Source of the DNA: Taudactylus pleione
Lineage: Eukaryota; Chordata; Amphibia; Anura; Myobatrachidae
Assembly: GCA_031769625.1 (NCBI GenBank)
Contig: JAUIMM010000213.1
Location: forward strand, 4,235,501 to 4,299,500
Direction of reading: 5' to 3'
Length of the DNA: 64,000 bases
Position numbers and translations under genes: made by a program. Numbering within the stretch: position 1 is the stretch's first letter; the number at the start of each line of letters is the position of its first letter. The notes under the pieces are model-generated. The model saw only the letters and a list, made by a program, of their open reading frames with translations. It searched no databases and was not told where the DNA came from. Below, one piece after another: positions 34,345 to 46,000 of the stretch.

Positions 34345-34878
34345 TTATAACTTTGTCTGTCTGTTTTTTCCAGATAGGCGCAAAAGTGACTGAAATGATT
34401 TTCATGAAAACTGCATCATTGTGTAGTGGTAACTCCTAAAACCTGCAGTTTCATCTCGATCTGTCAAGTTAAAGCTAAGCAATAACAAAAATAAAATGCA
34501 TTCACCCCATCAATTCAAGAGATCGGTGCAAATACAATGCGCGCAGACGGTAAGGGGTGGGGGGAGAGGTGCTTTGTGCCCGCGTTACCTTGAATAGGAT
34601 AGGTTATGATAAGGGATTCATGTTTTTTCCGTTTGTCTGTTTATACTTCAAGTACCTAACAGGCTACATAGCAGTCTGTGCACAGGGCACACAGTCACAT
34701 TGGTGTAAGTGATGGGTGAAAGCGCCGCTGCCACGTCTGTATAGCGCTGCTGGTCACATGAGCCACTCGCGTGACAGGGTCCCTGTGCAAAACAATGCAA
34801 CTAGAACACCTCAAATAAAAAAAAATGTTAGCAGTAGCGATTTCAACGTGGGCAAAGCCACGGGCAACTGCTAGTAAA
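34345..34878 (+). mobile_element. Helitron-like non-autonomous element
   Basis: The right end GCCACGGGCAACTGCTAG followed by T matches the CTRR-type 3' end of Helitrons. The complement of a similar end occurs at 52113. The left side has ATTATAACTTTGTCTGTCTG, reminiscent of Helitron 5' regions. No Rep/helicase is present and no target duplication is seen, as expected of the class. Assignment is tentative. Confidence 0.45.
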
Positions 34879-35714
34879 CATATAAGATTTTGAGTGCAAC
34901 CCTTGTAATTAAAATAGCAATTTATAGCATGAACATTTAATAAAGGGATAAGTTCCAAATTCTCTGAAAATATTTATCTAAAAACATTAAATATATAATT
35001 TGACAGCACTTTGATAAAATAATAGTGATATACGTGTGATAATGACTGATGAAATAATGAGCAGATAATATTTGAATATTACAGAATATAGTCTTTGGTT
35101 ATAACACTATTGTTTCCATCTTATTTTATTATTTTTTAATAGTTCACTATTTTAGAAGATCTTGATATTATTTTTAAATAAGGAATAAAAAATATATTTA
35201 TTGTTTTAAAATAAACTAAGAAAATCCGTAGTGAACCACATTGTTGAACTCATTTGGTCTCTGCTCTTTAAACATTCAAGAGGCACCACAGTACCAGATA
35301 ACAAACACCCAAACGTATTTATCTGAAATATTTTGAAAAATATTTCATTAAAAATTTGTACAGACCGGAAATTAAAAGAATTATTCATGTAATGAAGTTC
35401 CAGTTCCGCATTTTATGTTTGACTGGCAACATGAAGATATATCCAACATGTACTTAGCTCACATATGTGAGCATTACAGGTTTCCAAACAAGGGAATCAG
35501 AAATATTTGTTTTGTGTGAGAGGCAGGGACAGTTTAGCCTCAACATACTCTTTTGGCTCAATAATGCCACTAAAGTAACTTCAGAGGCCATGAAACTATT
35601 TAATCTGTTCCTTTAACACAAAAACGAATCTAGGTATATTACAAAGTCAGTTTTTGTTATTTATGAAGATTCACTAAAAGAACTCATTAACTTTTTTTGT
35701 AAAATGTTCCATGC
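34879..35714. other. AT-rich intergenic DNA
   Basis: No frame, hairpin or repeat unit is supported here. Confidence 0.5.
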
Positions 35715-35810
35715 ATATTTATTAAGTTTCTGTTGCACTTTACAATTGTAAAAAACCTCAAAGGACAAAATTTGGTAATAACAGAGGTAAGAGGGCCCTG
35801 TTCGCAAGAT
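35715..35810 (-). mobile_element. L2 LINE 3'-end fragment
   Basis: GCACTTTACAATTG, GGTAATAACAGAGG and AAGAGGGCCCTG match the 3' end of the L2 at 37660-37765 in the same antisense orientation. Only the last 95 bases or so are present. Confidence 0.75.
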
Positions 35811-36182
35811 TAAAATGGAATTATTTTTTTATTTTACACATTAGCAAATACAGCAGAAATATAATATTTGAATACTTCCCCATATAGATAAAGATATAAA
35901 ATATGTGGGTCATTAATAATTGTTTAACGATGCAAGTTTAAAACTGCACTGCAGGTTAAGTCATCAGCCTGCTGTATATTTGCAAAGACGCCGCATGTGG
36001 AGCTCCGAGTGGCGTTTTCAAACATTTTCAGGTTGTGGAACTCCATAAAATGAAGTAGATTTTCCTAATTTCAACTAAAAATATATTTATGTTTTGCTGA
36101 ATGCAACCTAACAGGCAAAAGCATTATTAAGCACTAAATTTAAAGAAAAAAAACACATATATGTGGTAACTTGACAGCGTAA
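35811..36182. other. intergenic DNA near the SRP72 promoter
   Basis: AT-rich, with no recognised feature. Confidence 0.4.
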
Positions 36183-36443
36183 TCAATAACCAGTTGGGGC
36201 AGCTTTAGTAACTGTTTGCTGCCGATATTGTCCCCAATTTGTGAATAACTGCAATGTATTACACAGCATAAGACCCGCTACCAACAACCAGAACCCTCTC
36301 CAGCCATCTATTTTGATCATGCGTGTTAGGGAGACATTGTTATAGGAACAGTTATATAACATGCTCCCAGGCCCCAGCGCCGGGATAAGACACAGCGCCA
36401 TGATTTGACGCAGCAACACTAGCTGCACTACAGGTTGCGCCAC
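36183..36443 (-). CDS. possible small membrane protein, divergent from SRP72
   Basis: An 86-codon frame on the minus strand ends at 36183. A second ATG at 36401, in an ATCATGG context, would give 72 residues (MALCLIPALGPGSM...). The middle has one strongly hydrophobic helix (GFWLLVAGLMLCNTLQLF) flanked by polar residues, with a C-terminal tail GQYRQQTVTKAAPTGY. It lies within 500 bases of the SRP72 start, in the divergent orientation typical of bidirectional promoters. I do not recognise the family and no splice context supports it, so it may be a chance frame. A single-pass microprotein is the attractive reading. Confidence 0.3.
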   Translation of the reverse strand: MAQPVVQLVLLRQIMALCLIPALGPGSMLYNCSYNNVSLTRMIKIDGWRGFWLLVAGLMLCNTLQLFTNWGQYRQQTVTKAAPTGY

Positions 36444-36886
36444 ATGTCAGTATCATCACGTGACCTATATGCTAGAACAGGAAGAGGAAGCGGACGCGCG
36501 GGATGACGCTGCTGGAATGGAAACGTGTCATTAGCGAGCTGTAGATAAGGAGTTGGTATTGCACAGCGGCCATCTTTGTTAAGGGTTCTGTGAGGTCCAG
36601 ATGCCGGGCGAACCAGAATGCAAAGCGTCAAATACACAATGAGAATTAGTGAATCCGTTTTATAGGAACTTTATTGTTTTACAGCATTAAAATAAAACAT
36701 TTAAACGCTGTAGTTCGCAAATCTTTTTTTATTTCTTTTAATACTCGCGTGGCCTTTTGCCACTGTTACAAATGGAGCTGTGCGGTGTCGCGAATGTGTC
36801 GTCATCATTACTGGCCGCTCTCATTAATCAAGCCTACTCTAGCCTCCTGTCTATACTATACTACTAAATTCCGGGGGCTGCTGAAG
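36444..36886 (+). promoter_or_regulatory. SRP72 promoter and 5' UTR region
   Basis: This is a GC-richer island in AT-rich surroundings. It contains a CACGTGAC E-box (USF-type) near 36458, GGAAGAGGAAGCGG (ETS-like) near 36480 and GATGACGC near 36503. At 36884 the AAGATGGCGA motif is a YY1-type site overlapping the start codon, common in housekeeping genes with short leaders. A minus-strand YY1-like CAAAGATGGCC near 36570 hints at divergent transcription. Factor binding is inferred from motifs only. Confidence 0.5.
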
Positions 36887-37001
36887 ATGGCGAGTACCGG
36901 CGGCCCTGCTGGCTCTGCCTCGCTGGCTACCCTGTGGAGCGATGTGAATAAAGCCGGACAGAACGGGGACTTCACTCGGGCCCTAAAGTCTATTAATAAG
37001 A
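36887..37001 (+). CDS. SRP72: SRP72 exon 1
   Basis: Encodes residues 1-38 ([20 protein letters not shown] onward, to SINK) and ends in phase 1 at an AGTGAGT-type donor. Confidence 0.97.
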
Positions 37002-40000
37002 GTGAGTACTTGTACCTATAGATGAACACAGCTGTTTATGTGCATGGGTGTAATTCCATGCACAGCACACAGAGTGTAAGCGATTGTATCAGGCAGACAT
37101 ATAAAGTTTAATTCATATGTTGCTCTCTACCTGTTTGCAAGTAGCAAAAGTAATTTTACATGATTATGAAAGGCTAACCTATAATGACAATAGTCTACAC
37201 TGACAATGTTGTAAGGATATCTTATGTCACTGAGTTTTGTGGCTATATAAAAGCATGAGAGGTCAGAGAGGGCTTATACAGGCCCTTGGACTTTAAGGAG
37301 ACTTCTAACATCCTATCTTATTTTGCATGAATGTTGTTTCCCCCTGCCGACACCCTAAACCCAACTCTCCCGGGGGTGTGCCTAATCCTCCCTGGCGGGT
37401 TGCCTAACCCTAATCTCCCCCTGGGGGTCCCTACACCCATCCCCTAACCCCCTTCCCCCCTCATCGGGGAAACTCTTAATACGTACCCAGGTCCTAATTT
37501 CGGGATTCCGGCATTCGGGAATCAAACGCAGGTATCCCGATCTCCTTCAGGATAGTGACTTCTGCATTTTGCCGGGCGGTAGGATTCCGGGGCTGGCATA
37601 TTAACTACATCACTTGTAATATACCTATAGAAATATTTATTTATTAACAGTTTCTTATATAGCGCAGCATATTCCGTTGCGCTTTACAATTGGAAACATT
37701 GATAGAACAAAACAGGGTAATAACAGACAGACATAGAGGTAAGAGGGCCCTGCTTGCAAGCTTACAATCTATAGGGAAACAGGCATTGATACACAAGGAT
37801 AGGTGCTATATATATTGCAATTTGGTCTGGCCAGAATGCAGAGTTTCTTGGTGGGCTGCATGATCCAGTCACACAGGAATGTCGGCAAAATGTCAGGAGT
37901 ATGTGAAAGAAAGACAATATGTGAGGTAATGTGTGGACTGTGAGAGGGGATGTGATAAGACATGGAAGCTATGAAGGTTATGTGGTCGGTTCTGGAATCT
38001 GATAAGCTTGTCTGAAGAGGTGAGTTTTCAGGGAACGCTTGAAGGATTGAAGAGTAGAGGTAAGTCTTATTGTGTGTGGTAAGGCATTCCATAGAGTTGG
38101 TGCAGCCCGAAGAAAGTCCTGTAACCGTAAATGGGAGCAAGTAATGCGTGGGGATGAGAGACGCAGTTCTTGTGCTGAGCGGAGAGGTCGGGTTGGGAGA
38201 TATTTTGAGATGAGTGAAGAGATGTATGTTGGTGTAATTCAGTTAATGGCCTTATGTGTAAGTAACAGTATTTTGTATTGAATACGGTAGAAAACCGGCA
38301 ACCAATGGAGGGACTGACAGAGCGGGGCAGCAGACGATGAACGTTTGGCAAGGAAGATAAGCCTTGCAGCTGCATTCATAATGGATTGTAATGGCGATAG
38401 CCTGTTTTTGGGAAGACCAGTAAGGAGACTATTGCAATAGTCAATGCGGGAAATAATGAGTGCATGGATTAGAGTTTTTGCAGTGTCTTGTGTGAGATAT
38501 GGTCGAATTTTGTATATGTTTTTTAGATGTATGTAACATGATTTTGAGACAGATTGAATGTGGGGAACAAAGGACAATTCAGAATCAAGGATGACACCAA
38601 GGCAACGAACTTGTGGGGTGGGGTGGATTGTTGAGTTATCAACAGTGATAAAGAGATCAGATTGGTAACTGTTATTGGCTGGTGGAAATATAATTAATTC
38701 TGTTTTAGAAATATTAAGTTTCAGGTAGCGAGATGACATCCAAGATGAAATGGCAGAAATACATTCAGTGACACGGACCAATACAGATGGTGATAAATCT
38801 GGAGAGGATAGGTAGATTTGAGTATCATCCGCATACAGATGGTACTGAAATCCAAAAGAGCGGATTAGTTTGCCAAGAGAGGTGATATAGATTGAGAATA
38901 GCAAAGGACCTAAGACAGAGCCTTGCGGTACTCCAACTGATAGAGGTAGCGAAGAGGAGGCAGAATCAGAAAAAAGAACAGAAAAAGAGCGATCAGATAG
39001 GTAGGAAGAGAACCAAGAAAGGGCTGTGTCCTTAAGACCTAGGGATTGTAATGTTTGCACGAGAAGAGAGTGGTCAACAGTGTCAAAAGTAGCAGAGAGA
39101 TCTAGAAGAATTAGAAGTGAGTAATGGCCTTTAGCCTTGGCAGTGACCAAATCATTTACTACCTTAGTCAGTGCTGTCTCTGTGGAGTGCTGGGAACGGA
39201 AGCCAGACTGAAGTGGGTCCAATAAGTTGTGGGTGTTAAGAAAGTGTGTGAGGCGGGTGTAGACAAGTCTCTCCAGTAGCTTGGAGGGGCATGGGAGCTG
39301 GGAGATAGGACGGTAATTAGAGAGAGTGTTAGGGTCAGAATTTTGTTTTTTCAGAATGGGAGTAATCACTGCATGCTTGAACAGTGATGGAAAGATGCCA
39401 GTAGAAAGAGAGAGATTACAGATTTTAGTTAGGGTTGGGATGAGCACAGGAGACAGAGCTTTACTGATTTGTGAAGGTATAGGATCTAGAGGAGAGGTAA
39501 TAGAGTAGGAGGATGAGAAGAGTGTAGATACTTCATCTTCATTTGTGGGGTCAAATGAAGAGAATGTGCCAGAGGGTTCAGGTAGGGAATTGAGTAGGTC
39601 ACTAGCTGAGGAAGAGAATAACATTTCATTTCGGATATTATCAATCTTGTCCTTGAAATAGGAAGCAAGATCTTGTGCACAGATAGTAGCAGGTGGCTTG
39701 GGTGAGGGAGGGGTAAGAAGCAGTTTAAATGTATTAAAAAGTCGCTTGGGGTTAGAGGCTTGAGCAGAGATAAGAGATTGGAAATATATTTGCTTGGCAG
39801 TGTCCAGAGCAGTACTATAAGAGTTGTAGATGACTTATATGTGAGGAAGTCACTTGGAGTGCGAGACTTTCGCCACTGACGTTCTACTTTACGTGAGAGT
39901 TTTTGTAGATGCCTTGTTAAGTTAGAATGCCACGGTTGACGTCTGAGTCTACGCGGAGTGTGATGGGTAGCTGGAGCTACTTCATCGAGGGCTTTTACTA

Positions 40001-43000
40001 AAATCTGGTTTAGCTGTGATGCAGCAGTCTCAGGAGAAGTGAGTGCAGAAATTGGTGAGAGTTGTTGTTGTAGAGAGGTAGATAGTTGTTGAAAGTTAAT
40101 CACATTAATATTTCTGCGGGTTTTAGAAGGTTTGGTTGATTTCACTGACATTGAGGTTGATGTAATGGAGGATGATAAGATTGTGATCTGAGAGAGGGAA
40201 AGGAGCATTAGTGAAATCAGAAACTGAGCATAGTCTGGTAAATACAAGATCAAGGCAGTGGCCCTCCTGATGAGTAGAGGAGTCAGTCCATTGGGAGAGG
40301 CCAAGAGAGGAGGTTAGAGAGAGTAGTTTGGAGGCATGAGGAGATTGTGGACTGTCAATGGGGATATTGAAATCACCCATAATGATGGTGGAGATGTCTG
40401 AGGATAGGAAGTGAGGGAGCCAGGCTGAAAAATGTTCCAGAAATTGGTGTGGTGGCCCAGGCGGGCGATAGATAACAGCAACTCGCAGAGAGAAAGGGGT
40501 GAAAGTCCTGATAGAATGTACTTCAAATGATGTAAATGTGAGTGAAGGTACCTGTGGGAGAACTGTGAATGTGAAAGATTGGGAGAGTAATATTCCTACC
40601 CCACCTCCTTTACAATTGCCAGGCCTGGAGGTGTGTGAGAAGTGTAGGTTACCATGTGAAAGTGCAGCAGGGGAGACAGTGTCTGATTGTGTTAGCCATG
40701 TTTCTGTTATTGCCAGAAGGTTGAGGTTGGTTGAAATAAAGAGGTCATGGATGGATGTTAGTTTGTTGCAGACAGAGCGTGCATTCCATAAGGCACATTT
40801 TAGTGACTTGGATGGTGAAGGGAGGCATGCAATATTTATGAGGTTAGCTGGATTTATAGTTCGTTGTGTGTGTGGCATGTGGGTTGGGCCTGGATTTGGA
40901 GATATGTCACCAGCTAATAGAAGCAACAGGAGCGAGATATAAATATATTTGTGGGATTTGACTGAATGTTTGTTATGGCGAGAGGTTGTGGATGTTATTG
41001 TTAATGTGTTTAGATAAGTTAAAAGCTCATATGTGTTTGTAAGTGAAGAGGAAAGTACTGAGGCAGCAATATGTACAAAAGGATGAGCTGCAGGGAGAGT
41101 AAAGGATGTAGTAGTCTTAGAGATGATTCCATGGAGTGAGATCATTAATAGAAGTTTCTGATACATTTTTGCAATACATTCAATAATGTGCAACACACAA
41201 ACTACTGGTAAGGAATGATATTGTAATTACCTTGTCGTAGATGTTGTTCAATGTTTGTTCAACTGTTTTTTAACTGTTATATAATTTACACTTTGTGTTA
41301 TAACACACTTAGTGCTTATAATACACGGCTGCCATCGACATCCACGGCTGCATCTATACTGATTCTAAACTTAAAGAAAGTCTGATTGAGACATGCTACA
41401 GCTGACCACAAATGCTAACTAATCAATGAAGAAATTTGGCACTGGGTTTGTGTAAACACAAGCAGTATCCTACCATAAACTAGGCATCACTGAACAACAT
41501 CCCCCACCCAGGTAATACAAAATACAATCAAGTCATTACATCTAAATCTTTGCTAACAGAAATAAATTCCATTATGCAGAAATGTAAGAGCAATATGTTG
41601 CTTGCTAGATGGGAATGGGTAACATACTTTTTAAAATCCAAACAGCTGATCTGAGTGATTGCACAGCACTAGTTAGATTATGCAGCTTGTAGAATGGGTA
41701 ACATACTTTTTAAAATCCAAACAGCTGATCTGAGTGATTGCACAGCACTAGTTAGATTATGCAGCTTGTAGAATGGGTAACATACTTTTTAAAATCCAAA
41801 CAGCTGATCTGAGTGATTGCAAAGCACTAGTTAGACTATGCAGCTTGTAGAATGGGTAACATACCTGCAGGGATGACAAGAAATAGAAGATGTTCAGTCC
41901 AGTTGCAAATTTATGCAGATTGTTTTTTTTAACTGTTATATAATTTACACTTTGTGTTATAACACACTTAGTGCTTATAATACACGGCTGCCATCGACAT
42001 CCACGGCTGCCTCTATACTGATTCTAAACTTAAAGATAGTCTGAATGAAACATGCTACAGCTGACCACAAATGCTAACTAATCAAATGAAATATGTGAAG
42101 TTATTCTACCATCAGAGGGTGCAATTGGATAGTAGGTAAGTATGATACTCAGTAATGTATAAGAAATGCTGTTGGAACGCAGGTACATCACAGACCTACA
42201 TTGCCATTTTTTTTGTGCCCTTTAGTGGTGTGCAGGACAATAAGCAATGCCGGGCTACCAAAATCTCTGCATTGTGTGCAGCTGAACATTGTGGCCACAC
42301 ATTACCGAGAATCAAATCCCCCTCCCCAAGTCAATTCTAATGTCAAAATATGTTTGTTTAATATAAAATGTCAGTTAGTAATGAATACACTTGTGCACCA
42401 ACTAGGAAAAATGGAAACCATGGACTGTTATCGTGCGTACACACGTAGCGATCAGACAGCGATACGATATCGCTGGCTGATCGTCCTGCACCCTCCCTGG
42501 TGTGCTGGATGTTCGATATCGAATATCCAGCACACCACCAACTATAATGTTGATCACCGGTCCCTATAGTAATCTGCTCGACCGGCATGCACAGCTGATG
42601 TACGATATCGCTATCGTCCATACTTGCCTGCGCATCGCTGGTCGATGGTTAATTGGTAGGGACCATTTAAATGATATTTGAACTGTAATGATATAGTTAT
42701 CCTTCAAATCGCTCATTTAATTCGCTATGTGTGTACGTACCATTAGTGCTTCCTGAGGAATATGTTTGGGAGACAATGCTCTAGATCAGTGTTGGCTAAC
42801 CTTGACACTCCAGCTGTTGTGGAACTATATATCCCAGCATGCCCTGCCACAGTTTTAGCATGCCCTAATAGCAAAACTGTAGCAGTGCATGCTGGGTTAT
42901 GTAGTTCCATAACAGCTGGAGTGTCAAGGTTAGCCAACACTGCTCTAGATCAGTTGTTCTCAAACTCTGTCCTCAGGACACCACTCAGGTCACGTTTTCC

Positions 43001-46000
43001 AGGTCACCCAGCAGGTGCACAGGTGTGCTCATTACTCACTGACACATTTTGAAAGATCCACAGGTGGAACTAATTATTTCACTTGTAATTCTGTAAGACC
43101 TGAAAAACATGCACTGTTTGGGGTCCTGAGAACCTGTGCTCTAGATAATCTGATGTTGTGATAAATTTCTTGTTTGTGTTTTTCACCCATCTGTATCTGT
43201 TACAAACATTGCTCCTGATTCAGAGATGTACGCTAATACAGTCGCAGCTGCAATTTCGAATGGTACGCAATGGAGAAAATATGGTAACACTTCCAAAGCT
43301 TACCAATACAGCATAGGGATGCCCACTGCTGCCTTCTCATATCCATCCAATGCCGCGCACCTATGTAATCATCGGTGACAGCGCAAATCTGGGCCATGGA
43401 ATATATGCAGCAAGTTTCACCTGTCTCAAATACCGCGTCTGTCCTGACACACAGAGAGCTCTCATGCTGCAAAGAAGATCCCAATGGCTAGTTTATGCAC
43501 GCCCATGAAACGGCATTTAAGCAGTCAGATACACCTGCTTTTGCCTAGCTTACCCCAACACCCCCAACTTTGCGATTGACTCCTCTGTGCGAGTGTAGCT
43601 GCAAAACAATCGCTGTGCGTGTGCAGTGCGACTTACACGCATGTGCAATAGCAAACAATCTCTGAATTTGCGGCATTGCGTATATCTCTGAATCAAGCCT
43701 GCCGTGTACATGTGTGTGTATATATGCGATTAATGAATATATTTTGTGGTTCCAGTATTGCAGACGGTGAAGGACGATGTTAAAGCCCTGCACTGTAAGG
43801 TGGTTTGTCTTATCCAGAATGGAAACTTTAAGGAAGCCCTTACTTTAATTAACAACAATTCTAAAGTGCTTACAAGGTAAGTCTTCAAGATATTAAAATG
43901 TGATTCACTGTCATTGCTCAGAATGCAGTGCTCCTTTTGGTTCTTAAATTAGCAATAATTCACAATAGCAATCCTAAATGGAAAGCTAATTTTGTGTGTA
44001 CATTTACATAAAATACACACTGAGCATGGGCACATTTCTTTGAATAGTAGGAGACTGCAATTTAGATAAGTAAAATAGGAAAACTTCACGCCTAAGTTTG
44101 GTTAGAGGCTATTAACTGAAGAAGCCATGCAAAATCCAGAGAATTATAATATCAGATCATACTTAATAAGGTGTTATATGCTATTAAGAATGACATTTTA
44201 TATTAGACTTCACATATGATATACCAGCTATGCCAAACATTCCTGCACCAGCATTCTTCATGCATTACTGTACTAGTATGTCCCACAGTACTGCTGACCG
44301 GAATGGTATTGAAATACCGTTGGCTCTTTAGCCACTGGTTCAAATATTGACCCCAGAAGCCTGACAGAATCAGATCCCGACGAGACTGACTGCCTAACCC
44401 TAACCTCCCCCCGGGGGTACGTAAGCCTAATCCTCCTCCCTCCCCCCTTCCCGCATTCTAACACTAACTATTGCCTAACCCCAAGTCCCCCCAGGGGTGC
44501 CTAATCCTAACCGGTTAACAGCGCATACTTAATTCCGACACCGGTATCCTGATGTCCATCGGCATATTGTTGGTGAGATTGCGGTGTTGGTATTTCGACT
44601 GCCGGCATAATAACTGCATCCCCTGCTGACCAGCCCCTCCTCCATTGCATTTGCAGTCATTACTGTACTAGCACTCTGCCCACTGTATTGCTGCCCCCCT
44701 CTTTCATCTGTATTCATTACTGTACATGTACTAGTACTCTGCCTTTAACCTGCTTCCCCTCTATTGCATCTGTTGAATGTAGTCCTGCCACACCCACCGC
44801 GTTGGGGCATCTGCATATATTATTGCACTGGTACTCTTCCCATTTTATTGCTGAAAAAGCTTCTCACCTAGGTGTTGCATGCATTACCACACTAGTACTC
44901 TGCTCAGTACTGCTGACCAGCCCCCGCCCTCTATTGCATCTGCATTCATTAATGCACTAGTCCCCTGCCTACTGTACTGCTGCACCAAAACCCCTTATTT
45001 GTACTCTTCACACTGTACTGTTGAACTACCCCTCACATGTACACACACGTACTTATTATAGCATATGCATGCATTATAGTACTTTACTGTTACACCAGCC
45101 CTCTCCCTCTTGTTTCCTGCATGCATTTAGCCATATAGGCACGACATTTAATAAAACTATGGTATTACTACTGTCAGTACACGGAAGGTGCATATGTTCA
45201 GAGTGTTTTTTGTTGACATGAATTTTATAAAGAAATGCTGTTTTCTAGGGATTCTGTTGTCCAGGTAGTTTCCTTTTTAGTTCTAACCCACCAGTTGTTT
45301 GCTTTACCCACCTCCAAATCCTAATTCTATCCTTAATTTTACAAATCCGCGTAATTATAAATGATCAGGGGTGCCGTAATATATTGGACGTCCTGGCTAA
45401 GCCTGTAGATTAGGGTTATTCTACATGCGGCACTCCTGCTGTTATGGAACTACACATCCCAGAATACCCTGCCACAGTTTTGCTATTAGGGCATGCTAAA
45501 ACTGTGAAAGGGCATGCTCAATTATGTAGTTCCACAGCAACTGGCAGGTTGGATGTTGAATACCCTGCATATACTGTATGCTCGTGTTTTTCATAATGAT
45601 AGGTAGACCTGTTTTCAGAATGGCTGCTCAAAAACGCAGTTGATTTTAGTGTTACCAATACATTCATAGTGTTCATTCTAGGCCCGGCGCCGGACCTAGA
45701 GAAAGGGTACATCTGCTTGAGCTCGAAAAGGGGGCTTGTCTTTAAGATGCGTCCCGTTTGTCACTCTTGGGGGCGTGCCCTGCACTTACGGACATGACGG
45801 GCTGCCCCCAAGCACGGCTGTCAGTGTGAATGGATGCCAGGCACTACACTGCAGTCTTCCCCACCCGCGGGACACTGCTAGCCGCAGTTGGGGATGGCAC
45901 CCGCAGGCTGTTTATCGACCCCAAACTAATGTGTATGATATTAAGTGAATTAATTAATGAGACATCAAGATGTGTGACTTATAGAAGTGTGATTTACTGA

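Noticed and set aside
37420..37450. CCCTAACCC words considered as interstitial telomere repeat
   Set aside because: Only scattered words occur, shared with the MITE copy at 44400. There is no tandem TTAGGG array.
40499..40942. 147-codon frame on the plus strand
   Set aside because: It is the shadow of the L2 endonuclease, which is clearly coded on the opposite strand.
41614..41850. Regular 79-base repeats considered as a CRISPR array
   Set aside because: The whole unit repeats with no variable spacers, and this is vertebrate DNA.
43764..43770. TTGCAG at 43758-43763 considered as the SRP72 exon 2 acceptor
   Set aside because: Using it would drop the conserved ILQ residues and break the phase with exon 1. 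The TTCCAG just upstream fits both.
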